DNA of 64,000 nucleotides, taken from NCBI GenBank assembly GCA_001247695.2, contig LGRX02035313.1, forward strand, positions 1-64,000, given 5' to 3'. The position numbers and the translations under genes were made by a program. The notes beneath the pieces were generated by a model. That model was not told the DNA's origin. It searched no databases and saw only the letters and a list, made by a program, of their open reading frames with translations. This document shows, in pieces, positions 33,723-46,300 of this stretch. The DNA comes from Cymbomonas tetramitiformis. Taxonomy: Eukaryota; Chlorophyta; Pyramimonadophyceae; Pyramimonadales; Pyramimonadaceae. Position 1 is the first letter of the stretch. Every line of letters begins with the position of its first letter.

Positions 33723-34356
33723 CGACGATTGCTTTTTCGAGGATGCAAACCAGATTGCGGAGCAGGTGGAGAACGCGCACCTCCGGGAGGCGGCTACTGG
33801 ACAGTTTGCAGGTGTCTCGATGGACGAGGACGACGAGGACGACTAGGACGACGAGCACGACCCGGACGACGACATACCGTTGGCCTACCGTAACCTTCCT
33901 ACAGACTATACCATTGACATGCCGGCGAAGAGTGCGGGCAAAAGCTTCGCAGTTACCGTGGCCGCGGGCAACGACCACTGCAGCTTTACTATCCGCTTGC
34001 CTGGGAACAACGCCGTGTCCATGGCTATGCATTTCGTGGAGGTCTTGGAGGTGAACCTGGACACGAACAAAGTGAAGTGGGGGTTTCGGCTTCCGTCTGC
34101 GCCTTTGCTTATGCAGGCAGCGAGGAGAAAAAGTAAAACCTTCAAAGACTTGAACAGCTTGTTCGCGGAGAACGCCTTCCGGAGAGCCTGTCCGAAAGTG
34201 ACAGGTTGGTACGACTTCGATGCGAGTGAGATCCTGACTTGCTGGGACGAACCTCCTGGCAAACCTGCTGTCGGCGGAGTTCCAGGAGGACCTGTAAAGG
34301 CAGAACTTCTGAAGGTGGCCAGGGAAAACTTGGCCTTCGACGCGTCGGAGCGGTGA
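33508..34356 (+). pseudogene. Second frame of the 31,507 gene, broken by an in-frame TAG
   Basis: A frame open from about 33,508 reads RVLLRAASVIGPTGALITDS, FALDDDCFFEDANQIAEQVE, then an acidic run DEDDEDD, a TAG at 33,844-33,846, and in the same frame DDEHDPDDDIPLAYRNLPTD, ITRLPGNN-like sequence (FTIRLPGNNAVSMAMHFVEV), LDTNKVKWGFRLPSAPLLMQ and TGWYDFDASEILTCWDEPPG, ending at 34,356. The coding character is equal on both sides of the stop, and the TAG sits where GAG (Glu) would continue the acidic run. It may be the C-terminal domain of the upstream gene after a frame change or missed intron, or a separate decayed gene. Confidence 0.45.
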
Positions 34357-34499
34357 AGGTAAGCAACACAGCCTCATTCATTCCTCGTGGCACGCACACA
34401 AGATTACAAAGGCCACACGACGTGAAAAATATTGTTTTACATACTCGTTTATTTACGTTTTATGTACAATCACGTGAGATAGGTGTCAGCTAGGTTCAC

Positions 34500-34935
34500 T
34501 GGCTTCTATAGAGGTCATAGAGGGCAAGCGTTAGCATCCATTGTACAGACTCGCCAGGGTACAGACTCTGAACATACGCCCACAAACGTCGCATCTCCCT
34601 TCGTCGTCCTCCAGCAGGCCGCTCCGGAGCTCTATCAGGGCGCCGTGCGTCGTCTCGCTGTAGCGGTTTCAATCAAGCCGCTGCTGCCACTCCCGCACTG
34701 AGTATCGGTGGTAGATCCACCCGCCCTCGTACCAGTACACGAGATGCCTCACACCACACCTTTCGCTGGATCTACGGCCGTGGACGTACATCGGCCAAAC
34801 TCTCAAGTAGTTCCAGGAGTTGACATCTACTGCATTTTGCCCGAAGTCCTCCCAGTCTGCTTCGGCTTATCCCCGCGCTTGCAGCCACAAGCGGAGAATT
34901 GCAGGATCTTCAGGCACCCAATGGGCTTGTTGTGA
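34500..34935 (-). pseudogene. Possible decayed coding region
   Basis: On the minus strand one frame reads WEDFGQNAVDVNSWNYLRVW, PMYVHGRRSSE, VRHLVYWYEGGWIYHRYSVR and, after single stops, SETTHGALIELRSGLLEDDE and GRCDVCGRMFRVCTL, interrupted by about two stop codons. The Trp/Tyr-rich pattern looks protein-like, but it is short, interrupted and unrecognised. Confidence 0.2.
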
Positions 34936-34939
34936 CTGG

Positions 34940-36400
34940 CAGTCGTGAAACGTGAAAGTATCGTATCTAAGGCCACATCCAATACTGCAAGATTCCAATA
35001 TTTGCCATACTGGTGTAGGTAGTCTGAGCTGCGGGTTGTGGTTTTATGTCACGAACGCAGGTGTGTGCAAACGACCTCCGGTTACGACTCCTCCAAGATA
35101 TACCAATGAACCCTGAACCTTGGACGCCCCGATATATCCATGTGCAGCACACCTGTAGGAACGAACACCTGCCGCGGGATATTTTTCTTCTAACATATGT
35201 TTATTTTTTCCGCGAAATAATACTGTTTACCGGTCTTGATAGCTGCCGAGAATCGTCCTGGAATAGCCTTTTCAGGGCAACCTGACCCGCTGAACGCCCA
35301 TGTTGGGTCACATGAAGCCTGGGGGAGCATCACCACTGGTTGTTTTCAGTCCTGGACAACTTTTGCAGCATAATAGCTTTTGAAAATATGTTCCTAGCTG
35401 CTCACTTTCGCCCGATGAGAAGTATTTTACTACGTGACCCTCCAAACACCCTAAAATGGGCCATAAATCTGCTGGATCTCTCCCATTCAAGCAAATAGTT
35501 GCATTTTTGGAAATGTCAAAATATTACATATTATAATAGTGCAAAATTCTAACATTTCGATCACAAACATAAGGCAATATCACAACTTTCCACACCTAAC
35601 ACGATACTTCCACCTTTCCCGTTTTCTTGCCGCACGCGTGACTCGCGTGGCTACTTTGAAGAGTCAAAACCCAGATTTTTCGAAATTCCTTCAAGGACTA
35701 TTCAAATTAACCCTCATATTTGTCATTCAGAACCCCAATAACCAATTTGGCATACAATTTAATGCGTTCTCATTTTTTTCTCATTTGCGCCCGCGTGTCT
35801 CATTTTTGCGATATGGTCGTTCAAGGGCAGCGGTACCCGAGTCAGTACGGACTAGGGGTCTAGCCAGGGGCCTACACCGAGACTCTCGGGAGGGCTGCCT
35901 GGGCTAAACCTAACATCTGATCTACACAGGAGTAATTTCTTTTTACAAGTGCCCGCGAGAGATGATCCAGATGTGGTCACGCATGCACACTTTCTGGATA
36001 TGTACACATTTGTCCCTATAAGGACACGATATGTACATATCACGTTACATGACAAGATAAATGAATTCCCTTTTGAGGTTACGAACGAATTCTCGCACGT
36101 CCCCCCCCATTTCTCGCGTCAAACACACAATGTGGTTTTCGGGAGCTTATCCGCATGTATCGTATCAATACTCACCTTACTAGATTTTTTCGCAATGTAG
36201 GTGGGTTATACGTATACTGTGCTAAATCAAAAGGCTTTTCACCTGATCGTATTTTCATTCTAATATGGAAGTTTATTACGGCGTATCGAGGGCAAGAACC
36301 ATTATGGTCCTATCCCTGCGCGGCGAGGTTATTTGCAGAAATAATGTCTACCATATTTGATGCAATGTCTGCCATTGTTGTGGACTGTTTGCAGGTAGAC
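34940..36400. other. AT-rich spacer, no gene seen
   Basis: No protein-like frame and no repeat structure that stands out. Short runs of open frame here look random in composition. Confidence 0.5.
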
Positions 36401-36408
36401 TAATAATC

Positions 36409-37124
36409 ATGACCAATCCAGCGCATGCTCAACGACAAAACAAGACTGGCGCAAATAACAAGCGCACAGGTGCAGCATCGGCCAGTGTCGCTGCGGAGAA
36501 GTTGCACTTTATGAAGAAAGCAAAAACAATTGCTGGCGCATCCACTAGTCGTCAGCCACCACAAACTGCCAATGATACACACCACACGCAATCGGTGTCA
36601 GAGCCGGTCCAATTCAACATCAATAATGGATTAATAACATTGTTAAGCCACGCATTGACATTGCATCTAAGCAGGATAACTGTACTGAATTGGGTGCCCA
36701 CAAAGGGCAACCCATTTGTTTTCAGTATCACATGCAACAGACGTTGTTAAATGATCCACAATGGAAAGAGCGCCTTGCAGGGCATGCCCATTTCAAGCAG
36801 TTTACGGAATTTGCATTACAAGGATGCCCATATGCTGATCCGAGTGATCCCACAAAGGGATGCAAAGATCTGACGGGGGGAACACGCGCACATGACATCC
36901 CAGAAGGGGAAGTGCCGTATCGTTCATTTAAGCCACGAGACGGAAACGATTGTACGTCTATATGGTGTGTGTACAAACACCGCCCTACTGCTGCGCCGTC
37001 GACGACGGGCAACACGCTTGCACACAATGTTGCGCCGGCGGAACTATTTTCTGCCGAGTCAAATTCGCTGATGGTGAATCGGAATGCTGAGAGGCAACGT
37101 CGCCTCGATGAGGTGATATCATGA
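36409..37124 (+). pseudogene. Unrecognised protein, one frameshift
   Basis: ATG at 36,409 opens MTNPAHAQRQNKTGANNKRT, a Lys/Ala/Thr-rich start. Near 36,640 the coding signal changes frame into NIVKPRIDIASKQDNCTELG, AHKGQPICFQYHMQQTLLND and FTEFALQGCPYADPSDPTKG, ending LDEVIS at 37,124. The second part has spaced Cys residues and a compact globular look. It could be the N-terminal part of a recombinase or a viral-type protein; I do not recognise it. One frame break and AT-rich flanks favour a relic. Confidence 0.35.
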
Positions 37125-37990
37125 AATACTGCAAGGTGCGTTTTGGTACGAACGATTCCTCTGCAATCGGACAACGGAGTGGAATATAGTTTCCGAAGGT
37201 GCTGTGGTGCCGACCTCGTACTTGTCGTAGATGTCGTTGTTGCGTTGGTGCGAGCGGTGAAATTTTGGTGTTTGTGGTGCGTTTGGTGCGCGATCTTAGC
37301 GCCAAAGAAATGACCAACCAGCACAAAAGTGGCGTGGCTCTCAACCTGACAAGATATCCGAAATATATACAGTGGGGATGTATGTATATTGTGGATATTT
37401 ACTTGGTTAAAATGTCAGAAAGTAGGGGCTCGGTCACAGACTCGTGCTTTAAGATGCATAATAAAACACTGATGGCGGTGAGGGTTTTAGGTTCGGTGAA
37501 TGGTGACAGTAGCTAGTGACCTACGAAGCATGTGGCACAATATCGAAATATTATTATTTTGGAATAGAAAAGTGACGATCCTAGAATAGAAAATTAAAAT
37601 TTTATTTTTAAAATGCAGACTGAAAATTTTATACCGTCCCTCGAAAAATTATTATCACAATGATGCCAAAGGGATATATGTATATCGGGAAATATTGGGG
37701 AAATGCGGAAAAAGAGCAAAAAACGCGAAAGCGCTTCCAGCGAAAGCGCTTCCAGCGAAAGCCTGTGGTCTCTATGACCAATAAATACAAGTCGTGTGGG
37801 AAATCCTTTTTTTTTCAGCCAATAATCTGGCCGCGATGTAGTGCATATACCAAAGGTTTATATACACTAAAATATTTGTTGGTGAAATTCAATTTTTATA
37901 TTTTCCATTCGCATATCCGTGATATGATGACGTGTCTAGCCTCCGTCACGTGCTCACGTCGAACAAAACACAATCCGCTCACATGTTCCC

Positions 37991-38074
37991 GCTCAGACCT
38001 TCACCTCAACCTGCTGGACAGTGACTTACGGACCCGTAAGTCACTGTCCAGCAGCTTGATGTAGAGGTCTGAGC
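37991..38074. repeat. Inverted repeat, 41-bp arms, two-base spacer
   Basis: Arms 37,991-38,031 and 38,034-38,074 are complementary with five mismatches, all in the outer half; the inner 21 bp (CTGCTGGACAGTGACTTACG plus G) are exact. Each arm read outside-in gives almost the same peptide: DLHLNLLDSDLR and DLYIKLLDSDLR. Confidence 0.88.
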
Positions 38075-38089
38075 AATGCACCGCAAGCA

Positions 38090-38265
38090 TCGAAACTTTG
38101 CATACTTATTTTTAGGTGTGTTAGGAACAACATGTTTTTTGCGCGCGCGAGATCCGTGCATAATCTGGGATCTGGAACGCCGCGCAAGGGAGGGGGTCAT
38201 TGGGCACGCATCGAGTGAACGGCTCGACATACGCACCGCATGAAAGCACAATGCATAGCACAAGC
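38090..38265. repeat. Diverged dispersed repeat, copy 2
   Basis: TTTGCATACTTATTTTTAGG, AACAACATGTTTTTTGCGCG, CATTGGGCACGCATCGAGTG, AACGGCTCGACATACGC and GAAAGCACAATGCATA match blocks at 7,420-7,600 in the same order. It begins right after the 41-bp inverted repeat, which may mark one end of the element. Confidence 0.6.
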
Positions 38266-38269
38266 GTAC

Positions 38270-39385
38270 CACACATATCATATTCGCATAACGAACACGT
38301 TTTGAGCATTTGACAGCGCGCTGTCAGCCCTAGCAAAAACGCGGATGTCAACCGCGTCCACGTTTCCGCTAGGGTTTCGTCCCTCATCTGCGCGCTCGCT
38401 TGCAAGCAAGTATGCGCTGCGGATGAGGGAACGGCTTAACAAAATATTATCTCATATGTTTTATCTTTCAATATTAATTCGTACGGTCTGAATGACCAAC
38501 CACAATTCTCGCTAAGGACCGGCGCGGTCATGTGAGTATGTTGAGCGGGATCTTAGGATTTTCGCGACTTCCAAAAGTGGTGAAAGGGGCCATCACTCTT
38601 TGCGAAGCGAATACCCCCTGGCTCAATAGAAATATGTGATAATACTAGATAGGAAAATTTCACTTAGATGAACACGTAATCTTAAAAATCTTCGCCTGGC
38701 TGTACGGGGTCTCACTGCGAGAGAGAGAGCGTTCCGCGTTAAGTTGAAATTACACAGTTAACAAATAACATCTGTACATCGCAAAATGCTCAAAGCGACA
38801 GCTGCTGTAAAATGGGAAAGTGAAACTGCGAGTATCATACGTATGCGAGAGGGGAATCTGTCAAAAACCAAACCAAATCTTTTGCGTCTCAAAATGACAT
38901 ACCGTACAAAAAAGCAGTCATATGCCACCCAAGAAATGTGGCGTATCCCACTTCGACTTTTTCGCGGGGACGCACGATTATATGCAGATATTACTACATT
39001 TTCAGTGCACGGTTCAGATGAATGAGATTATAGTTCCGAATTTCGCCCGTCTAATGAATCACGTAATGTATCCAAGACGTGAATGATGTTGCGCCACATC
39101 GGCTATAGAGTTGGACGTTGGACCTTTCCAGGCTCGTATGACCAGTAATAATCACGAAAAGAGAATATTTAAGGGGGGCTTAATACGGCGGGCTCTCGTA
39201 CTTAACACATCATGGGTTTTCGAGCGATTTCAGCCGTGAAAAATATTTTAATCGAACTGCCATATTCATCTGCGCTGGATTTCTCTTGCCATGTCAGTTG
39301 TGTCGGGAAAACGGTAGTTCCCAAATATAAATTATATACAAAAACGTCATAAATAATTCAGAATACCCAGCGCATTACGCGTTAC
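38270..39385. other. AT-rich spacer, no gene seen
   Basis: Only short frames of random composition. A small inverted GACAGCGCGCTGTC sits near 38,311-38,324. Confidence 0.5.
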
Positions 39386-39426
39386 AGCAGTGTGAATTTT
39401 ATGAACCACGTTGGTGAGCCACTTTG

Positions 39427-39467
39427 GTGAGCCACTTTGGTGAGGCCACCTCACCAAAGTGGTTCAC
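39427..39467. repeat. Inverted repeat, 19-bp arms
   Basis: GTGAGCCACTTTGGTGAGG, three-base spacer, CCTCACCAAAGTGGTTCAC, one mismatch. The left arm is preceded by further GTGAGCCACTTTG copies (39,400-39,430), so the arm was itself tandemly duplicated. Confidence 0.85.
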
Positions 39468-39639
39468 AAGTCCCGAGTGGGGGAAATTTTGGAAAATATC
39501 ATTCTTGATAGGCGGAAGAATTTTTGAGGCAGATCTGTATTCCAGAATTAAGAATTCAAATTTGTATTCTAGGATTGTCACTTTTCTATTCCAACCAAAT
39601 TGTACACCCGCACAATATGTCCAGGAGTGACAACAGAGA

Positions 39640-41215
39640 GTAGCATTGGCCCCACCTTATGGTGGGGTGAAGATCGCTACTTCCATGACAGCGCAATGGG
39701 GGGAATTGAATGGGGGATATGAGGGGGGTCCATAAAGTCCCAATATACACGCGCTATAACGCTTTACCGTCATAGGTCGCGAACGCCCTTAAAGAGACGA
39801 CGAGAGCGGTCTGATCCGAAAAATACTTCCTCTGAGCGATGACTTAAGCGGTAGAAGTTGGCTCGGTATAGTAAAATGATCGTATACATACGATATGCTC
39901 ATGTAGTACGCTAATTGTATATAGGGGATGTATTGCATATGTGATGTGCACATGCAGTGAATATGCGATATTTATATGCAATGGATTCGTGATGTGTAGG
40001 TGCAGGTGCAGGTGCAGTGCATCTGTGATGTGTAGATGTATAGTGCATATGTGATTATTTGTAGATGCGGTGAATCTGTGATGTGTAGATGAAGTGCGCC
40101 AACAATATGCTCATGTAATACACCAGTGGTTATCACGGAATTGTATAATTCATTCGCGTGGGTTCATTGTATACGGAATTATGTAATTTCTCGTGCGTTC
40201 ATTGTACCTTGCGACCGACAAATGTAACTGAATGCCCTCAAACTTATATCACTAAGGTGCGCTCACGTGCGAATAGTAATTGGCGGACCGTATTTGCATC
40301 GGTATGCACTCAAATCTCTCCTTAATCCTGGCGCCTTAAGGAAATGAGCACCTCAATCTTCCCTGATAATATAAGGAATTCTCCGAAATTTAAAGTAAGA
40401 AGGTAAATTGACGTACAGTTATGAAACATAAAAACTCGGTAGTACGACAAGACACCATGTTATTGACGCGACGAATGCAATAAGAAACTACACATTCCCA
40501 TCAGTTTAGGTTTTGAAGGAATTTATCAAGATATTAACTTTTCGAAGGACTCTCAATTCGGAAATTGGGCTTTCCAACATTTTGGGCCGGAATTTCGGCT
40601 ACCTTGGTCATTCCATCCGCACATATACGTACCCCCTGTGACCGCTTCAGACGACACCACGATAAATCCAAATCTCAACACGATAAATTCATATGATATT
40701 ACACAGGGAGATGTCCATACAACTATCCACATATGTATACAACGCGTTTCGTTAGCAATTTTTTATAAAGATCGTGCTGGCGGCTCGATCTAGCATCCAT
40801 AGTGCATCTTGTTACAAATTTCCTATCACATATTCTTGCATTAATCCGAGCGATCATGCTCCAAACGAAATTTCAATTCATAAACATAATCTACTTGACA
40901 ACGGACTTGCTATGATCCAAACTATGTAAAATTTCGTGCAAACTACAATTGAATGAGAGAAACTTGCGCCGGTAGTCAGTACAGTAATATAACATATAAG
41001 ATGAAATTGGGTCCAATGTACAACAAAGAAAACAATTCAATATACCAACTTTACCTGCTTGCTTTGTGGGAGACATCTAAGCTCACGTTGGTTTGTAACC
41101 GATCAGGTGTTATTTATACCTGAGCACGTGGCAACACTGTTTTTGCTGTGCCGTGGTCTGCTCTATGACACCCTTTGCTGACATGTGCAGCAGCTATTTA
41201 ACCATCTCAATCATT
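39640..41215. other. AT-rich spacer with simple repeats near 39,940-40,110
   Basis: Contains an irregular GTGATGTGTAGATG/GTGCAGGTGCAG simple repeat at about 39,940-40,110 and otherwise featureless AT-rich DNA. No gene seen up to the end of the hydrolase gene at 41,218. Confidence 0.55.
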
Positions 41216-41217
41216 TG

Positions 41218-43396
41218 TCAACCTATCCACGATTTAAGCGCCTCCACTACCGCCCTGGGCTGCTCCACGTGCGGTTGATGTCCACAAGAGTCGATAAACA
41301 CCACTTCTGTGTTGACAATGCTGCTTGTAACCGACTCCAGGTTACTATTGCAGGCACACCCATCCAGTGTAAGCACCTATACTAACTATGCTTTTTGTGC
41401 CTGGGAAAATACGCCCAACACGGCGAAGCGCTGCGTGCTTGGGAAGACAGAATGCACAAGAGTGGTGCTTGCTCTCCTCACCTCTTTTCCAGAATATCAT
41501 CTTGTTCGCCCCACAGCACCAGCGTTTCCTGTGTGGAAAGTGAGCAGCACCACCACGCTTAAAAATGGAGCGGAAAGAAGATCTGAACCACTTTGCATAA
41601 GCTCAGCGGCGGCGGCGCACCTGCGGAATGGACGCCATCTTCTCCATCACTGCCTTCTGCAACAAGATCGGACCGCCGCACTGCATATACTTGACCAATG
41701 CTTGACCCCACTGATCCTGCAAGCAGTGCAGTCTTCCGATGCGGATGGCATCCCAGTTGGCCTCGCTTTTGTCGTTAAACACCTGTTGGGTCCAGCGAGA
41801 GGTAGTGTCTTCATCGTGGATGTGGTACATATGCCTATGCCATGGTGCAACTTCACATCCGACCACCTAACTGCTAGTATGCAGACTGCCCTGTGGTGCA
41901 AGGCCGCGGGCATTGCAGGTCCGTATTGGTTGAGTTGTGCTCACATAAAGCTCGTGAGTGGGCAACCCAAACTAGGGTGTTACCATATAGGTGGCGAGGA
42001 AGCGAAGTGGGAGGCTCTTCAGCACGGCGGCGCCTGCAAATCCCAGTGGAGCAGGAAGTGGAGGGGGGGCATCCGGCGGAGGAGGCAGGGACGCAAACGC
42101 CTGCGAGCCCGCCCCGCGTCAGCATCCTGTACTGAATGCAACCACACATCATATGCTGCATCCTTGCACGAGTGCTCGATGCGCCTCGGCACCTTGGCAG
42201 CAGCCACAGCTGGCAATAGAAGAGGTAAGTAACCTGAGGCGTTGACTGCCCAAAAAGCATGCACAAGCTAGCGAGAGGACCTGCCGCGGATGCCGGCGGG
42301 CAGAACCCATATTTTGACACAGATGCTTCTGAGGCAAAAGCACAGTCGAGAACTGTAGGGCAGCGCGGCACCTGAGGATCGACCAACACAAGCTTAGAGA
42401 CGGCGTCCGGGTGCTCGGAGGCAAAGTCCATCGCTAGAGCGCCGCCAATGCTGCCCCCCATGAGCACCACCGGCTCCCCAACATACTGTTTCCAGAAGTC
42501 ATACAAAAGCTGCCGCTTCGCCGCTGGGCTGTAATCCACTTCCACGGGCATCTCTGTGAAACCCCACCCCTGTCACAACGGGACCCCTCAGCGCCCGACG
42601 CCCCACCCCTCGCTGTGCAGGCCAGCGGCGATGTCTCTGAAGGCATTTTTATTGACCTCGTCCTTCCAGCAAAGCCCCATCCAGCAATAGCCGCACTCCC
42701 AGCAAAGCCCCCTCGAGGAGCCTCCTCGCTTGCCCCCACTCCCAGCAAAGCCCCCTACAAGGAGGTTACTCTGACAGGCCCCCACCACACTGCCAGCAAC
42801 ACCTCTATGGCCACACCCTCCACTGCTTGTAAGCGTCCTGCAGCCAACCTGCGTCAATCCCTAGAAGCGCTTTTTAGCAGTGCAGCAGTGAAGGATCCTG
42901 CACCGAGCTGCAGTGTGAGGGATAAAATATCCTGGAGGATCTTCTGCACCACCACGGAACGAGGCAGGGTACAGAAGCAGGAAGCGGGATACGGGTCCGC
43001 CTGGGGTACCAGCAGATCGACGGCCCAGGGCTCGAACCCCGCCTCCTCCAGCAGAGGGAACAAGCGGCGGAACTCCAGGCAGCTGGAGTCGAAACCGTGG
43101 AGGCACAACACTTGCGGCTTGTCGGAGGCCTCCGGCAGGCTCCCCCCAAGGCCGGCGCGCGCCTTCGGCGGCGCCGCACACACCCCCACCTTCACGGTGT
43201 TCCCCGCCACCGCCCCGATAGCGCTTGTCACCGGTACCCTCTCGAGCCGCATTGCCAGGTCACGTGCGACAGGCTCGGTGATTTCCTCCACTGCGGCTGG
43301 CAAGAACTCCGGGAAACTGACTGCCGATGCAGCGCGCGTCGAGAGCCGAAGGCTGCGGGACACTCTCGTGGCCGACCGCCCAGACCTGCCACACAC
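41218..43396 (-). CDS. Alpha/beta hydrolase, six exons, 345 aa
   Basis: Exons in coding order: 43396-43010, 42569-42372, 42100-41984, 41782-41621, 41528-41482, 41344-41218. All introns are GT-AG on the minus strand, phases fit and the total is 1,038 bp including TGA. Residues 1-40 are rich in Arg, Ser and Ala with few acids (MCGRSGRSATRVSRSLRLST), a plausible plastid or mitochondrial transit peptide. VLCLHGFDSSCLEF (oxyanion HG at 100-101) starts the fold; AVDLLGWGFTE spans the first junction; the nucleophile elbow GGSIGG gives Ser169; TLVLWGEQDDIL gives the acid (Asp298 or 299); IDSCGHQPHVEQPRAVVEAL gives His326. The complete triad implies an active enzyme of the plant EPHX/MenH-like type; substrate unknown. 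Exon 3 encodes a Pro-rich insert before AAVLKSLPLRFLATYM in the cap. A further 5' exon cannot be excluded. Confidence 0.9.
42650..42770. repeat. Short intronic repeat, CCCAGCAAAGCCCC
   Basis: Three to four copies of a ~30-50 bp unit with CACTCCCAGCAAAGCCCCCT in intron 1 of the hydrolase gene. It is a small version of the minisatellites in other introns of the window. Confidence 0.7.
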
Positions 43397-43399
43397 CGT

Positions 43400-46300
43400 G
43401 GTTTAGTAATTCTCAGTACGGCTGCAGTCCTAAAAGTATTTCTTACACGCTGACCGCTATGGGTTCCACGGCACCGGCACACCCTGAGTGCACTGTGGGC
43501 ATGAGTAGGCAAGGAGACGTCCGCCAAACATCCGCGAGGGCGCAATTCGCACAATGGGCTCTCTCGGGGCTACTAGGAGTCAGGAGAGATAATGTGGATC
43601 CAACAGAATAGTTTTCTTGTAGCCCGATAAGAAGTTTTGCAATCAGCTGGTTGGCTTCAGATTTTATCAGTACGGGATGAACCCCAAGTTCCTACAAAAT
43701 CGAATGAAGTTGCTGTTTGGGAGGCACAAACGGCTTCCACTCGCGCGCATTTCGCTGCCACTTGTGCAAGACTTCTCTCGCAAATGTCCTGCCACGTCTG
43801 CGCCTGAGCAGGCAGTTTCGGGGTTTGGGGGAGAAGTAACTGCAGCTTCACCCGGAGATACCAGGATTCAGAAAACTGCAGCCCTAACCGTAAGATAATT
43901 TCTCCGCGACGCGTGCAGCCTATTGAATTTTGGACTTTCCATGCTTCATGGTGCTGACAGGTGCGTTCTGTCCGCTGCTACCGGTGAGGCTTGTAAGAGG
44001 AGTTGCAAGAAAAATGAAACTGGGACTTGCACCACACCAGTATTATGTTGTGTCATATCGGCTGATCGCGGCTGTTTTGATGGCACGTGGCAGCAGAAGA
44101 TACGAGGAAAACCAAGGCCAATGCAAGGGTCACAACTGAAACTGGGCGCACATGCCTTGGGTGGCGACCGGAACAAAGGTTACAGAACCGCTTGCGATAC
44201 AGCTCTCTGTGCAACTTCTTCCCTAGCGAGAGCTGCAACTACCAGCTCGTGCTAAACACTGGTTGCAAGCTGATACATCCCACGTGCATCTGTGCAAGTG
44301 GTCCTCAGACCCTGACTCTTGGTAGAAATAATTAAGCATTTTACCACGCTCGATCGTACCTCAATAGGATGGATGAGGCATTAGTATCGACTGTGGTTTT
44401 CAGCAGCGCCCGGGAAGAAGTGCCCAGGGGGGCAGCTTGGGTAAAGACCAGCTTGGTCATGCTGCCGAGTGAGTTAAGACTGGGTGTGCAGGCAACCCCA
44501 ACTTCTAAACGGACAGCAGGAGCTAGCAACAGCAAGCTGAGATTGGCTTATTCGTCTCGATACAAGTAAGATGTGAGACAACACGTGGGACCTCTTTATG
44601 TGTATCAGTTTGTTACCGCAATGGAATGCGGAAACTTTTCTTCGGCCTATAACCGTGGGATCTTTGGACTCGCACCGATCCGACCCGCCATGCCCAGTTG
44701 ACCGCGACTCAGCGAGTCGCAAGCTCGCAACACTCGACTGTCGCAACCAGTGGAATCTGACGGGTGCTACCAGTAGGACATCGACGGCTGCCAGTGACTA
44801 AGAAGGGCTATTGGAGGAATTGAACCGATGGCCCATCGAACGGCTGCCGGTAGCCAAGAGGCATCGCTCCCGGCTACCGGTTACACGTCAGCTTTCTACA
44901 GCACTCGACGCTTTCCGCAAATTCGGGTACCGTATGATTGGTCCAGGCAGGAAACGCCGACCCGCAGCCCAAAACATTGAAAGATTAGTAGATCACCAGA
45001 AAAAAAAACCGTGAAAACCCCTTTTTTTAGGGTAGTTGCGGAAATATCGTAGCTTATGGGCAATTGGGTATTGCCTAAACGGCATCCCCATCCACCCGTA
45101 AAAAACGCAAATCTCACAGAACGGTTTGTATGTCAGTCCGGGCGCTCGGAAGCCGGTCGGAACGTACGTTCTAGTGGCTTGAACAACTAGCTTCCAAAAT
45201 TTTAAAAAATGTAACGCACAAAAAAACACTTTCACAAAGGCGCAGAGCATACCGGTAGTCCAAGGGTTGGGAACGGTGCTTTCAGGCGACAGATTGCACC
45301 TTTGGCGTTTCTGGCTAGGCACCGCCATCTTCACCGCTATTTTGACACCCTTCATCTCATGACCCAAAACCCTAAAACCCTAAATCCGCATGGTCATTCG
45401 GGGTGCTTTATTCGGTCCTTCCAGCCTTCCAGTGAATTCAAGGCGTCGGGAAGAGGCCACTCTTTTGGACGACCCGCAAGTTAAGTATTCCCTTGGTCTC
45501 TGCGGCGGTGATCAAGGTATCCGACCGCCCAAAGGGGCGGAAGCCCTTTGCTGGCCCCTCATATAACGGCATAAATACCCTGTTGTACGCTTTCTTGAAT
45601 TTTAGTTTTAACCTTCCTTCCGTGGCTTTGATGTTCCTGAGGTATGCCAACCGGGACGTGACATACAATCATACATTGAGGTTTGCCGCACCTTGGCACC
45701 GGCGGGCCCTTGGCCGAGATCTCGCCAATAATCCCTCTGAGCTTACCCGATTTCAGCTGCATGACGCCCAGAACTAACGTGAATGTCGATCATTTCTCCC
45801 TTTGGAGCGCATATCGTTGACCACATCTTCCCGTGAAGGGTCCACCATGGATTCGGATGGTGGCTGAATCGCGACTGCAAATTGGGGTCGGGGACGAGCG
45901 CATTGCTTCTGCAAATCTTCGCTCGATGTCAGCGAGACAAAAGCCATAAGAGCTTGGATTGGCTGACCTCACACCTCACCTAAACCAAATTGACGATTCG
46001 ACTTCGAGATCTCCTTTGTTGGAGTATTGAAATCTTCACTGCTTGCTTGTAATGATTTGATTTATAAAGGAGGGTAATTGTATTTTAAAACATTTATGCT
46101 AAAATACCGAAAGGCAGAAAATATTGTATGGAGTGTGCATGGGGCATAACGAAATTTTGAATTCTTCTACATAACTTAAAGAATATTACTGGCTATGGAC
46201 AACTCATCGCCCCATGCACCTTGTGATATATGTTTTACTATTTTGCAATGCTACTTCATAACCATTAAACTGGTTGTCAATTGTCACACCCTTACCAATC

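Noticed and set aside
38786..39025. 79-codon frame on + in AT-rich DNA
   Set aside because: Composition random, no splice context, no recognised motif.
44806..44880. Possible minus-strand tRNA, from a T-loop-like GGTTCAATTCC
   Set aside because: The bases around it cannot form a T-stem, and no acceptor or anticodon arm can be drawn.
45364..45386. Interstitial telomere sequence ACCCTAAAACCCTAAA
   Set aside because: Only two or three imperfect units, within chance for AT-rich DNA.
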